A DNA stretch of 64,000 bases from NCBI RefSeq assembly GCF_029167105.1, contig NZ_JARFML010000022.1, positions 62,001 through 126,000 of the forward strand, written 5' to 3'. This document shows positions 1 through 8,770 of the stretch, in pieces. Position numbers and translations under genes: made by a program. A model generated the notes under the pieces. It did no database searches. It was given only the letters and a program-made list of their open reading frames with translations, and was not told the origin of the DNA. Position 1 is the first letter of the stretch; each line of letters begins with the position of its first letter. This stretch comes from Bradyrhizobium yuanmingense. Its GTDB lineage: Bacteria; Pseudomonadota; Alphaproteobacteria; Rhizobiales; Xanthobacteraceae.

Positions 1-1
1 G

Positions 2-820
2 CCCTCGGTGATGTTCGTGGTCTACAGCGTGCTGGCGCAGGTCTCGGTCAGCGACATGCTGATCGCCGGCATCGTTCCGGGCGTCATTCTCACCGTGATG
101 TTCTGCCTCGTCATCGCGCTGATGGGCTACATCTACAACTATCCGCGCGCCGACTACCAGACGCCGCGCCAGCGCGTGATGACGATCCTGCGGACCTCGC
201 CGACGCTGCTGATCCCGATCGTCATCGTCGGCACCATCCTCGGCGGCCTCGCCAACGCCACGGAATCCGCCGCCGTCGGCGCGGTGGCTGCAGCCCTGGT
301 CGGAAAGTTCTGGACCAAGGAATTTGAGTTCTCGCATCTGCCGCAGATGATGCTGCGCAGCGCGATCTATTCGGCGATCGTGTTGTTTCTGGTCGCAGCC
401 GCCGCGGTGTTCTCCTGGGTGCTGATCTTCGGCAAGGTGCCGCAGGAGACCGCCGCCTGGATCCAGACTGTGGCCAAGGATCCCGTCAGCTTCATGCTGA
501 TCTGCAACGTCATCCTGCTGCTGATCGGCACGGTGATCGACGGCATTCCCGGCCTGATCATGACGGTGCCGATCCTGCTGCCGGTCGCAACCGAGATCTA
601 TCACATCGATCCCCGGCAATTCGGCGTCGTCGTGGTGATCAACCTCGTGCTCGGCCTGTTGTCGCCGCCGGTCGGGCTTTGCTTCTTCGTCGCGGCCGCC
701 GTCACCGGCGCCAAGCCCGGCAGGATGTTCATGGTGACGCTGCCCTTCTTCGTCATCGCCTGCGTCCTCCTGGTGCTGCTCTCGCTCTATCCCTCGCTCT
801 CGCTGATCCTCGTCAAATAG
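2..820 (+). CDS. TRAP transporter large permease, DctM type (5'-truncated)
   Basis: This is the C-terminal 270 or so residues of the large membrane subunit of a tripartite ATP-independent periplasmic (TRAP) transporter, which imports an organic acid with sodium. The frame is open to the left window edge, so the true start is outside. Several long hydrophobic segments are visible, and the stretch NATESAAVGAVAAAL matches the conserved TRAP motif rich in T/S, E and A. The DctP-type binding protein gene follows after 23 bases in the same direction, so the two form one operon. Substrate unknown. Confidence 0.9.
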   Translation, partial: PSVMFVVYSVLAQVSVSDMLIAGIVPGVILTVMFCLVIALMGYIYNYPRADYQTPRQRVMTILRTSPTLLIPIVIVGTILGGLANATESAAVGAVAAALVGKFWTKEFEFSHLPQMMLRSAIYSAIVLFLVAAAAVFSWVLIFGKVPQETAAWIQTVAKDPVSFMLICNVILLLIGTVIDGIPGLIMTVPILLPVATEIYHIDPRQFGVVVVINLVLGLLSPPVGLCFFVAAAVTGAKPGRMFMVTLPFFVIACVLLVLLSLYPSLSLILVK

Positions 821-843
821 ACCCATCCGAAAGGAGCCCGACC

Positions 844-1827
844 ATGCCGCTTTCTCGCCGCCGCTTTCTCGCCGCCAGTGCCGCCGCCTCGGTGTTTGCA
901 CCATCGCTGGCGCTCGCCCAGGCCAAGGAATTCCGCCTCGGCCTGATCACGCCGAACGGCCATTCCTGGAACAAGGCCGCGCTCAAATTCGGGGACGAGC
1001 TCAAGGCCGCCACCAGCGGCCGCCTGACCTTGACCGTCTTCCACGCCGGTCAGCTCGGCAACGAGACCGCGATGATGCAGCAATTGCAGTCCGGCGCGCT
1101 CGACATGGGCTTCATCCAGGCCGCCGAGCTCGGCTCGCGTGTGCCGCATATCGCCGCGATCAACGCGCCTTACATCGTGCGCTCGACGCCGGCGGTGGCG
1201 AAGTTCGTACGGCATCCGGCGGCGGTGAAGCTGTTCGAGGTGCTGCCGCAGGAGACCGGCACGATCGGGCTCGGCTGGGGCATCACCGGCATGCGCGCGG
1301 TGTTCTCCTCCAAGGACCTGAATTCGCTCGCCGACATCAAGGGCATGAAGCTGCGCATCAACCCGACCCCGGTCTATCGCGATTTCTATTCCTCGCTCGG
1401 CGCGGCACCGACGCCGATCCCGACGCCGCAAGTATTCGACGCCATGGCCAATGGCCAGGTCGATGGCCTCGAGGCCGATCTCGAATTCTCCTGGAACCAG
1501 CGCTTCGACAAGGTGTCGAAGGTGATCCTGCAGATGAACGCCGTCTTCATGCCGATGGCTGCCGTCGTCTCCGGCCGCGTCTGGCAATCGCTGCCCGCGG
1601 CCGACCGCGAGCTGATCACCAAGACGATCAAGTCGACGCTGGACGCGCAGATCGACGAGCTCGCTGGCAACGAGCCCACGCTGATCCAGAACTTCAAGAA
1701 CGCGCCGATCCCGATCCGCCAGGTCGACGCAAAGGACACCGAGGCCGTGATTGCCGAGTTCGACAAGATCTGGCTGCCCAAGGCCCCCGTCCTCGCCGAG
1801 CTGCGCAAGGTCGGCGCGACGCTCTGA
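844..1827 (+). CDS. TRAP transporter substrate-binding protein, DctP family
   Basis: Periplasmic solute-binding subunit (327 aa) that delivers the substrate to the TRAP permease encoded just upstream. The N-terminus reads MPLSRRRFLAASAAASVFA and ends in ALA, a Tat-like signal peptide with twin arginines. The body has the DctP pattern, including the GMKLRINPTPVYRDF region where the conserved arginine normally pairs with a substrate carboxylate. The ATG at 844 is preceded by AAGGAGCCCGACC. The downstream DapA-family lyase suggests that the ligand is a keto acid or sugar acid, but this is inference. Confidence 0.92.
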   Translation: MPLSRRRFLAASAAASVFAPSLALAQAKEFRLGLITPNGHSWNKAALKFGDELKAATSGRLTLTVFHAGQLGNETAMMQQLQSGALDMGFIQAAELGSRVPHIAAINAPYIVRSTPAVAKFVRHPAAVKLFEVLPQETGTIGLGWGITGMRAVFSSKDLNSLADIKGMKLRINPTPVYRDFYSSLGAAPTPIPTPQVFDAMANGQVDGLEADLEFSWNQRFDKVSKVILQMNAVFMPMAAVVSGRVWQSLPAADRELITKTIKSTLDAQIDELAGNEPTLIQNFKNAPIPIRQVDAKDTEAVIAEFDKIWLPKAPVLAELRKVGATL

Positions 1828-1900
1828 TCCGATTCCCCATCCCTTTCACAAGAGCCGGCGGCTCCAGCCCCCCGCCGGCATATACACCTGGAGTCAAACC

Positions 1901-2827
1901 ATGAGCCGCCGCGTTGCCTGGGAAGGCGTCTTCCCGGCCGTCACCACCCAATTCCACGACGATCTCTCGCTCGACATCGACGCAACCGCCAAGGTGATGG
2001 ACGGATTGATCCGCGACGGCGTCTCCGGCCTGATCGTCTGCGGCTCGGTCGGCGAGAACACCTCGCTGGAGCGCAAGGAGAAGGTCGCGATCATGGAAGC
2101 GGCGAAGTCGGTCGCGAAGGGCCGCGTGCCCGTGCTGTGCGGCATCGCCGAATTCACCACCGCGTTTGCGGTGGAGACCGCGAAGGAAGCTGCCCGCGTC
2201 GGCATCGACGGCGTCATGGTGATGCCGGCGCTGGTCTATTCCTCCAAGCCGCACGAGACCGCCGCGCATTTCCGCGCCGTCGCCTCCGCGACTGACCTTC
2301 CCGTGATGCTCTACAACAATCCGCCGATCTACAAGAACGACGTTACGCCAGACATCCTCGCCTCGCTCGCCGACGTCGAGACCGTGGTCTGCTTCAAGGA
2401 TTCCTCCGGCGATACGCGGCGGTTCATCGACACCCGCAACATGGTCGGCGACCGCTTCGTGCTGTTCGCAGGTCTCGACGACGTCATCGTCGAGAGCGTT
2501 GCGATGGGCGCCGTCGGCTGGGTCTCCGGTATGTCCAACGCCTTCCCGCGCGAGGGCGAGACGCTGTTCCGCCTCGCCAAGGCGGGACGCTTTGCCGAGG
2601 CGATGCCGCTCTACGAATGGTTCATGCCGCTGCTGCACCTCGATGCCCGCCCGGACCTCGTCCAGTGCATCAAGCTGTGCGAGCACATCATGGGCCGCGG
2701 CACCGCCCTGACCCGCCCGCCGCGCCTGGCGCTGCTGCCGCAGGAAAAGGCGGAGGTCGAGGCCCTGATGGCCAAGGCGCTCAAGAACCGGCCGCGTTTG
2801 CCGGATGTCGGGCTGAAGGCGGCCTGA
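1901..2827 (+). CDS. Dihydrodipicolinate synthase (DapA) family lyase
   Basis: A 308-aa class I aldolase-type (beta/alpha)8 protein of the DapA/NAL superfamily. Known members form a Schiff base between a lysine and a 2-keto acid. The expected residues are visible: Tyr138 in LPVMLYNNP, Lys166 in VCFKDSSGD, and the G-S-x-G-E-N loop near residue 48. The gene lies 73 bases after the TRAP binding-protein gene, so it is more likely a catabolic keto-acid aldolase or dehydratase for the transported compound than the lysine-biosynthetic DapA. The exact reaction cannot be read from sequence. Start ATG at 1901; the upstream GGAG is about 8 bases away. Confidence 0.85.
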   Translation: MSRRVAWEGVFPAVTTQFHDDLSLDIDATAKVMDGLIRDGVSGLIVCGSVGENTSLERKEKVAIMEAAKSVAKGRVPVLCGIAEFTTAFAVETAKEAARVGIDGVMVMPALVYSSKPHETAAHFRAVASATDLPVMLYNNPPIYKNDVTPDILASLADVETVVCFKDSSGDTRRFIDTRNMVGDRFVLFAGLDDVIVESVAMGAVGWVSGMSNAFPREGETLFRLAKAGRFAEAMPLYEWFMPLLHLDARPDLVQCIKLCEHIMGRGTALTRPPRLALLPQEKAEVEALMAKALKNRPRLPDVGLKAA

Positions 2828-2846
2828 CCGCAGCACTCCCTCCACC

Positions 2847-2930
2847 GTCATTGCGAGCGAAGCGAAGCAATCCAGAATCTTTCTGCCGCGGCAGGCTGGA
2901 TTGCTTCGTCGCTCCGCTCCTCGCAATGAC
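2847..2930. repeat. Imperfect palindromic intergenic repeat
   Basis: The left arm (CATTGCGAGCGAAGCGAAGC and AATCCAG) is mirrored by CTGGATTGCTTCG and CTCGCAATG on the right. The pair folds into a long hairpin between two convergent genes. I remember this sequence as an abundant dispersed repeat in Bradyrhizobium and Rhodopseudomonas genomes. It could serve as a bidirectional terminator here. Confidence 0.8.
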
Positions 2931-2936
2931 AGGGAA

Positions 2937-3848
2937 TTACGAAGCCGCCCGCTTCTTCTTCGCGTTCAGCGCCGACGCCACGCGGCTCACGGGCGGCTTG
3001 CCCAGCACGCCGCTCATCGCGTTCGTCGCCGCCAGCAGCTTCTCCATATCGACACCCGTCCTGATCCCCATGCCCTCCAGCATGTAGACGACATCTTCGG
3101 TCGCGACGTTCCCCGTCGCGCCCGGCGCATAGGGGCAGCCGCCGAGCCCGCCGGCAGCGGCGTCGATGACGCGGACGCCTTCTTCCAATCCGGCATAGAG
3201 GTTGGCGAGCGCCTGGCCGTAAGTGTCGTGGAAATGCATGGCGAGCCTGGCCGGCGGGATGTTGACGGCCACCGCGCGCAGCATCTCTTTTGCCTTGTCA
3301 GGCGTGCCGACGCCGATGGTGTCGCCGAGCGAGATCTCATAGCAGCCGAGATCGAACAGCGTGCTCGCAAGATCCGCGACCGCCTTCGGCTTGATCTCGC
3401 CATCGAACGGACAGCCCAGCACGCAGGAGATATAGCCGCGCACCTTGACGCCATCGTCCCTGGCGCGCGTCAGCACCGGCTTGAAGCGCTCGATGGACTC
3501 CGCAATCGTGCAGTTGATGTTCGCGCGGGAAAACCCCTCGGAGGCCGCCGCGAAGACGGAGACCACTTTGGCGCCCGCGGCACGCGCGGCGTCATAGCCC
3601 TTCTCGTTCGGCACCAGCACGTGAAATTCGGCGTCCTTCACATGGGCGACGCCGCGCAGCACGGCGTCCGAGCTTGCCATCTGCGGGATCGCCTTGGGCG
3701 AGACGAAGGCGCCGACCTCCACGGTGTCCAGCCCAGCCGCCACGAGCGCCTCGATGAAGGCGATGCGCGCCTCGACGCTGACGGGGGTCTTCTCGTTCTG
3801 GAGGCCGTCGCGCGGCCCCATTTCAATGATGCGGACAGGATCGCTCAT
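2937..3848 (-). CDS. mvaB: Hydroxymethylglutaryl-CoA lyase
   Basis: Cleaves 3-hydroxy-3-methylglutaryl-CoA to acetoacetate and acetyl-CoA, the last step of leucine degradation (303 aa, cytosolic). The signature loop CVLGCPFDGE, the N-terminal IIEMGPRDGLQNEK with its catalytic Arg-Asp, and the metal-binding LAMHFHDTYGQ are all present. The start at 3848 gives MSDPVRIIEMG and lies one base after the stop of the carboxylase alpha gene, which indicates tight translational coupling. A longer in-frame start would overlap the upstream gene. It is the distal gene of the ivd-mccB-mccA-mvaB operon. Confidence 0.95.
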   Translation of the reverse strand: MSDPVRIIEMGPRDGLQNEKTPVSVEARIAFIEALVAAGLDTVEVGAFVSPKAIPQMASSDAVLRGVAHVKDAEFHVLVPNEKGYDAARAAGAKVVSVFAAASEGFSRANINCTIAESIERFKPVLTRARDDGVKVRGYISCVLGCPFDGEIKPKAVADLASTLFDLGCYEISLGDTIGVGTPDKAKEMLRAVAVNIPPARLAMHFHDTYGQALANLYAGLEEGVRVIDAAAGGLGGCPYAPGATGNVATEDVVYMLEGMGIRTGVDMEKLLAATNAMSGVLGKPPVSRVASALNAKKKRAAS

Positions 3849-3849
3849 C

Positions 3850-5853
3850 TCATTCCCCTGAAGGTTCGACCAGAGCGAGCTCGACACCCTCCTGCACGAT
3901 GTCCCCGACCTTGCACTTGATGGATTTCAGCACGCCGGCATAGGGCGCGCGCAGCGTCTGCTCCATCTTCATCACTTCCAGCGTGAGGATCGGCGCGCCC
4001 TTCTCCAGCTTGGTCCCCTCCTCGGCCAGCACGGCAACCACCGTGCCGGGCAAGGGCGCTGCGATCTTGTCCTCGCCGACATGCTCCTCACTCTCGCCGC
4101 CGAACGGATCGACCCAATGCAGGTCGAAGCGGCCGTTGCGCGTGCGCAGGTACAGCTCATGGCCATCGATGACCGCTGCCACCGACGATTTGACTCCGTC
4201 GAGCGTCAGATCGAAGCCGCCATCCTTCGCAGCGATCGTGAACGCCAGCTCGCGCTCGCCGATCACCAGCGTCGACGGTCCGCTGCCGTAGTTCAGCGTG
4301 ATCTTCTGCTCCGGACCATGGCCGACGCGGAAGGCAAAGCTGCGCTGCCGGCGACCGACCGGTTGCCAGCCGAAGGTCTGCCAGGGCGAGTTCGCTTCCG
4401 CCTGCGCCGTCTGTCGCTCCACGTTGACGATCGCGGCGACTGCCGCGCAGAGCTCGAGCTCTCCGGGCGCCGGCGCCGCGGCGGTCAGCACGGCCAGCTC
4501 GCGCTCAATGAAGCCGGTGTCGATCGCATTCGCCCGCACCTTCGGATGCGTGATCAGCGCCGACAGGAACGGAATGTTTGTGACGATGCCCCGGACGTCG
4601 GTCTCTTCCAACCCGCGGTTCAGTCGCTCGATCGCGACGTCCCGCGTCGGCGCCCACGCGATCACCTTGGCGAGCATGGCGTCATAGTATGGCGAGACCG
4701 TATCGCCCTCGCGATAGCCGGCGTCGATGCGCAAGCCCCCGGTCTCCGCCGGCAACCGCCAGGTCGAGATCCTGCCGACCGACGGCATGAAGTTTTTGGT
4801 CGGGTTCTCGGCATAGACCCGCGCTTCGATCGCATGGCCGTTGAGCCTGATCTCGTCCTGCTTGAGCGGCAGCGCCTCGCCGAAGGCGACGCGCAGCTGC
4901 CATTCGACCAGATCAATCCCGGTGATCAGCTCCGTCACGGGATGCTCGACCTGCAGGCGCGTGTTCATCTCGATGAAGAACACGTCCTTGCCGTCGGAGA
5001 CGAACTCGATGGTGCCGGCACCGACATAGTTCACCGCGCCCGCCGCTTTTCGCGCGGCGGCGCAGACGGTCTCGCGCTGCGCGGCATTGAGCGTCGGCGA
5101 CGGCGCCTCCTCGATCACCTTCTGGTGCCGGCGCTGCAAGGTACATTCGCGCTCGAACAGCGAGAGCAGATTGCCATGGCTGTCGCCGATGATCTGTACC
5201 TCGATATGCCGGGGATTATCGACATACTTCTCGATCAACATGCGGTCGTCGCCAAAGGCGGCCTTGGCCTCGCGCTTGGCGCTGACGATCGCGGGCGCAA
5301 GCTCGTCGGCCGAGCGCACGATGCGCATGCCGCGCCCGCCGCCGCCGGCGGAGGCCTTCACCAGGACGGGGAAGCCGATCTTGTCCGCTGCTTTCGAAAG
5401 CGTTGCGTCGTCCTGGGCCTCGCCGTGATAGCCGGGCACCAAGGGCACGCCGGCTTTCTCCATCAGCTCTTTCGAGCCGGATTTCGAGCCCATTGCCGTC
5501 ATCATCCCGGCGGTCGGCCCGACGAAGACGAGGCCGGCGTCATAACAAGCCCGCGCGAACTCGGCATTCTCGGAGAGAAAGCCGTAGCCGGGATGCACGG
5601 CCTCGGCGCCGGTCTTGCGCGCAGCCTCGATCAAACGCTCGATATTGAGATAGCTGTCGCGGGCCCGGGCCGGCCCCAGCAGCACGGCTTCGTCCGCGAG
5701 CGCGACATGCATCGCATCGCGATCGGCCTCGGAATAGACCGCAACCGTGCGCAGCCCCATGGCGCGCGCGGTGCGGATGACGCGGCAGGCGATCTCGCCG
5801 CGATTGGCGATCAGGAGCGTGCGGAAACGCCGGTAGAGTTTTGAGCGGTCCAT
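3850..5853 (-). CDS. mccA: Methylcrotonyl-CoA carboxylase biotin-carrier/biotin-carboxylase subunit (alpha)
   Basis: Carboxylates its own biotin with ATP and bicarbonate and passes the CO2 to the beta subunit; together they make 3-methylglutaconyl-CoA from 3-methylcrotonyl-CoA. In 667 aa the order is a biotin carboxylase N-domain (LLIANRGEIACRVIRTA), an ATP-grasp domain (GGGGRGMR, then EMNTRLQVEHPVTE), the carboxylase C-domain, and a C-terminal biotinyl domain with LEVMKMEQTL carrying the biotinylated lysine. The chosen ATG at 5853 begins directly ahead of the conserved N-terminus. The beta-subunit gene ends four bases upstream. The assignment to methylcrotonyl-CoA rather than propionyl-CoA rests on the neighbouring genes. 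Confidence 0.93.
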   Translation of the reverse strand: MDRSKLYRRFRTLLIANRGEIACRVIRTARAMGLRTVAVYSEADRDAMHVALADEAVLLGPARARDSYLNIERLIEAARKTGAEAVHPGYGFLSENAEFARACYDAGLVFVGPTAGMMTAMGSKSGSKELMEKAGVPLVPGYHGEAQDDATLSKAADKIGFPVLVKASAGGGGRGMRIVRSADELAPAIVSAKREAKAAFGDDRMLIEKYVDNPRHIEVQIIGDSHGNLLSLFERECTLQRRHQKVIEEAPSPTLNAAQRETVCAAARKAAGAVNYVGAGTIEFVSDGKDVFFIEMNTRLQVEHPVTELITGIDLVEWQLRVAFGEALPLKQDEIRLNGHAIEARVYAENPTKNFMPSVGRISTWRLPAETGGLRIDAGYREGDTVSPYYDAMLAKVIAWAPTRDVAIERLNRGLEETDVRGIVTNIPFLSALITHPKVRANAIDTGFIERELAVLTAAAPAPGELELCAAVAAIVNVERQTAQAEANSPWQTFGWQPVGRRQRSFAFRVGHGPEQKITLNYGSGPSTLVIGERELAFTIAAKDGGFDLTLDGVKSSVAAVIDGHELYLRTRNGRFDLHWVDPFGGESEEHVGEDKIAAPLPGTVVAVLAEEGTKLEKGAPILTLEVMKMEQTLRAPYAGVLKSIKCKVGDIVQEGVELALVEPSGE

Positions 5854-5857
5854 CGCA

Positions 5858-7462
5858 TCACATCCTGAACAGGCCGAATTTCGTCGGTTCGATCGGCGCA
5901 TTCGACGCCGCCGAGAGGCCGAGGCCGAGCACGAGACGCGTGTCGGCCGGATCGATCACGCCGTCGTCCCACAGTCGCGCGGTCGCGTAGTACGGGTGGC
6001 CCTGGCTCTCATATTGCGCGCGAATGGGCTCGCGGAACTTGTCTTCCTCTTCCCTGGACCAGCTGTCGCCCTTGGCCTCGATATTATCGCGTCGGACCTG
6101 GCTCAGCACCATCGAGGCCTGCTCGCCGCCCATCACCGAGATGCGCGCGTTCGGCCACATCCACAGGAACCGCGGCGCGTAGGCGCGGCCGCACATGCCG
6201 TAATTGCCGGCGCCGTAGGAGCCGCCGATCACGACGGTGAATTTCGGCACCGAGGCGGTCGCGACCGCCGTCACCAGCTTGGCGCCGTCGCGCGCGATGC
6301 CGCCGGCCTCGTATTTCTTGCCGACCATGAAGCCGGTGATGTTCTGCAGGAACACCAGCGGAATGCCACGCTGGCAGCACAGCTCGATGAAATGCGCGCC
6401 CTTCAGCGAGCTCTCACTGAACAGGATGCCGTTGTTGGCAATGATGCCGACAGGATAGCCCCAGATATGGGCGAAGCCGCACACCAGCGTCGTGCCATAG
6501 AGCTTCTTGAACTCGTCGAACTCCGAGCCGTCGACGAGGCGCGCGATGATGTCGCGCACGTCGAACGGCTTGCGGCTGTCGACCGGCACCACGCCGTAGA
6601 TTTCCTCCGCCGCAAACAGCGGATCGCGCGGCTTATGCATATTCAGGTTCGGCCGCGCGGAAGGCTTGAGCGTGCCGACGATACGCCGGGCGATGCCGAT
6701 CGCATGCGCATCGTTCTGGGCATAGTGATCGGTCACGCCGGACTGCCGCGAATGCACGTCGGCGCCGCCGAGCTCCTCCGCGCTGACGATCTCGCCGGTC
6801 GCGGCCTTCACCAGCGGCGGGCCGCCGAGGAAGATGGTGCCCTGGTTGCGCACGATGATGCTCTCGTCCGACATCGCCGGCACGTAGGCGCCGCCGGCGG
6901 TGCAGGAGCCCATCACGATCGCGATCTGCGGAATGCCCTGCGACGACATCTGCGCCTGGTTGTAGAAGATGCGGCCGAAGTGCCGCTCGTCCGGAAAGAT
7001 CTCGTCCTGCAGCGGCAGGAAGGCGCCGCCGGAATCCACCATGTAGACGCAAGGCAGATTGTTCTGCCGCGCAATATCCTGCGCGCGCAGATGCTTCTTC
7101 ACCGTCATCGGGTAGTAAGTGCCGCCCTTGATGGTGGCGTCGTTGGCGACGATCACGCATTCGCGTCCCGAAATGCGGCCCACCCCGGTGATGACGCTCG
7201 CCGAATGCACGTCACCGCCATAGAGGCCGTAGGCCGCGAGCGGCGACAGCTCCAGGAACGAGGTGCCGGGATCGACCAACAGGTCGACGCGCTCACGCGC
7301 CAACATCTTGCCGCGCGCGGTGTGGCGCTTGCGCGAGGCTTCGCCGCCGCCGCCGGCGACTTGGGCAAGCTTTTCGCGCAAATCGGCGACGAGGCCGCGC
7401 ATGGCCTCGGAATTGCGCGCAAAATCTGATGACGACGGATCGATGCTGGAATGGAGCGGCAT
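5858..7462 (-). CDS. mccB: Methylcrotonyl-CoA carboxylase carboxyltransferase subunit (beta)
   Basis: Carboxyltransferase subunit (534 aa) that moves CO2 from biotin to 3-methylcrotonyl-CoA. Two crotonase-fold carboxyltransferase halves are seen: an N-terminal one with ARERVDLLVDPGTSFLEL and GSCTAGGAYVPAMSDES, and a C-terminal one with NITGFMVGKKYEAGGIARDG. The GGSYGAGNYGMCGRAY loop matches the MCC beta family. The gene sits between the isovaleryl-CoA dehydrogenase gene (24-base gap) and the alpha-subunit gene (4-base gap) in the order of the pathway. Confidence 0.95.
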   Translation of the reverse strand: MPLHSSIDPSSSDFARNSEAMRGLVADLREKLAQVAGGGGEASRKRHTARGKMLARERVDLLVDPGTSFLELSPLAAYGLYGGDVHSASVITGVGRISGRECVIVANDATIKGGTYYPMTVKKHLRAQDIARQNNLPCVYMVDSGGAFLPLQDEIFPDERHFGRIFYNQAQMSSQGIPQIAIVMGSCTAGGAYVPAMSDESIIVRNQGTIFLGGPPLVKAATGEIVSAEELGGADVHSRQSGVTDHYAQNDAHAIGIARRIVGTLKPSARPNLNMHKPRDPLFAAEEIYGVVPVDSRKPFDVRDIIARLVDGSEFDEFKKLYGTTLVCGFAHIWGYPVGIIANNGILFSESSLKGAHFIELCCQRGIPLVFLQNITGFMVGKKYEAGGIARDGAKLVTAVATASVPKFTVVIGGSYGAGNYGMCGRAYAPRFLWMWPNARISVMGGEQASMVLSQVRRDNIEAKGDSWSREEEDKFREPIRAQYESQGHPYYATARLWDDGVIDPADTRLVLGLGLSAASNAPIEPTKFGLFRM

Positions 7463-7486
7463 GGTGATTCCAATGAGGTGAAGAAC

Positions 7487-8659
7487 TTAAGCCGTCTCGG
7501 CCATCAGCTCGCGGCCGATCAGCATGCGGCGCACCTCCGAGGTGCCTGCGCCGATCTCGTAGAGCTTGGCGTCGCGCCACAGGCGTCCGACCGGGAATTC
7601 GCTGGTGTAGCCGACACCGCCAAGCGCCTGGATCGCTTCTCCCGCCATCCAGGTCGCCTTCTCTGCGGAATAGAGGATCGCGGCGGCCGCATCCTTGCGC
7701 AAGCTGCGCGCGTGGTCGGCGCGGTCGCAGGCGCGCCCCACCGCATAGACATAAGCGCGCGTGGCCTGCCAGGTCGAATACATGTCGGCGAGCTTGCCCT
7801 GCATCAGCTGGAAATCCCCGATCGGCTGGCCGAACTGCTTGCGCTCGTGCATGTAAGGCACCACCGCGTCCATGCAGGCCGCCATGATGCCGAGCGGCCC
7901 GCCGGAGAGCACCGCGCGCTCATAGTCGAGGCCGGACATCAGGACCTTGACGCCCTCGCCCACCTTGCCGAGCACATTCTCCTCGGGGACCTCGCATTCG
8001 TCGAAGAACAGCGGATAGGTGTTGGAGCCGCGCATGCCGAGCTTGTCGAGATGCTGGCCGTGGGTGAAACCCTTGAAACCCTTCTCGATCAGGAAGGCGG
8101 TCATGCCGCGCGGGCCGGCGTCCGGATCGGTCTTGGCGTAGACCACCAGCACGTCGGCATCGCCGCCATTGGTGATCCACATCTTGGAGCCGTTGAGCAC
8201 GTAGCGGTCGCCACGCTTGTCGGCGCGCAGCTTCATCGAGACGACATCGGAGCCGGCGCCGGGCTCGGACATCGCGAGCGCGCCCACATACTCACCCGAG
8301 ATCAGCTTGGGCAGATAGCGCTGCCGCTGCGCATCGTTGCCGTTGCGGCGGATCTGGTTGACGCAAAGATTGGAGTGGGCGCCGTAGGACAGGGCCACGG
8401 CCGCCGAACCGCGCGAGATTTCCTCCATGGCGACGATATGGGCGAGATAGCCCATATTGGAGCCGCCATATTGCTCCGGCGCGGTCATGCCGAGCAGGCC
8501 GAGGTCGCCGAAGCGCTTCCAGAGGTCTGCGGGGAAAAGATTAGCCTTTTCGATCTCGGCGGCACGCGGGGTGATCTCCGCCTCCACGAACGAACGAACG
8601 GTGTCGCGCAGCAGGCTGATGTCTTCGCCCAGATCGAAATCGATGCTCGGGATGTTCAA
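7487..8659 (-). CDS. ivd: Isovaleryl-CoA dehydrogenase
   Basis: FAD-dependent acyl-CoA dehydrogenase (390 aa) that oxidises isovaleryl-CoA to 3-methylcrotonyl-CoA and feeds the carboxylase encoded downstream. The family signatures GALAMSEPGAGSDVVSM and ALGGVGYTSEFPVGRLWRDA are present. The segment SGLDYERAVLSGGPLG contains the glutamate at the position typical of isovaleryl-CoA dehydrogenase, which lies in a different place from that of straight-chain acyl-CoA dehydrogenases. It is the first gene of a leucine-degradation operon on the minus strand. A divergent AraC-type regulator begins 111 bases upstream. Confidence 0.95.
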   Translation of the reverse strand: MNIPSIDFDLGEDISLLRDTVRSFVEAEITPRAAEIEKANLFPADLWKRFGDLGLLGMTAPEQYGGSNMGYLAHIVAMEEISRGSAAVALSYGAHSNLCVNQIRRNGNDAQRQRYLPKLISGEYVGALAMSEPGAGSDVVSMKLRADKRGDRYVLNGSKMWITNGGDADVLVVYAKTDPDAGPRGMTAFLIEKGFKGFTHGQHLDKLGMRGSNTYPLFFDECEVPEENVLGKVGEGVKVLMSGLDYERAVLSGGPLGIMAACMDAVVPYMHERKQFGQPIGDFQLMQGKLADMYSTWQATRAYVYAVGRACDRADHARSLRKDAAAAILYSAEKATWMAGEAIQALGGVGYTSEFPVGRLWRDAKLYEIGAGTSEVRRMLIGRELMAETA

Positions 8660-8770
8660 GGCGAGTCCTCCGTATTTTGGGCTCCGAACCTAGCCCGGTC
8701 GCGGCCCTCTTGCAGTCGAAAAGGTTGCATTTTCCGCCAAACTTGGCGAGGATTTCCGAAAGGAATTCCG

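Noticed and set aside
787..1587. Long open frame on the minus strand opposite the DctP gene
   Set aside because: It mirrors codon bias of the plus-strand gene; translation is rich in His, Arg, Asp and Gly without any motif, as usual for antisense frames in high-GC DNA.
4081..5844. 587-codon plus-strand frame opposite mccA
   Set aside because: Antisense shadow of a clear biotin carboxylase; no ribosome-binding site and no recognisable domain.
7451..8770. In-frame upstream extension of the AraC regulator over the isovaleryl-CoA dehydrogenase gene
   Set aside because: The extension is antisense to ivd; the AraC protein begins naturally at 8771 with a good ribosome-binding site.
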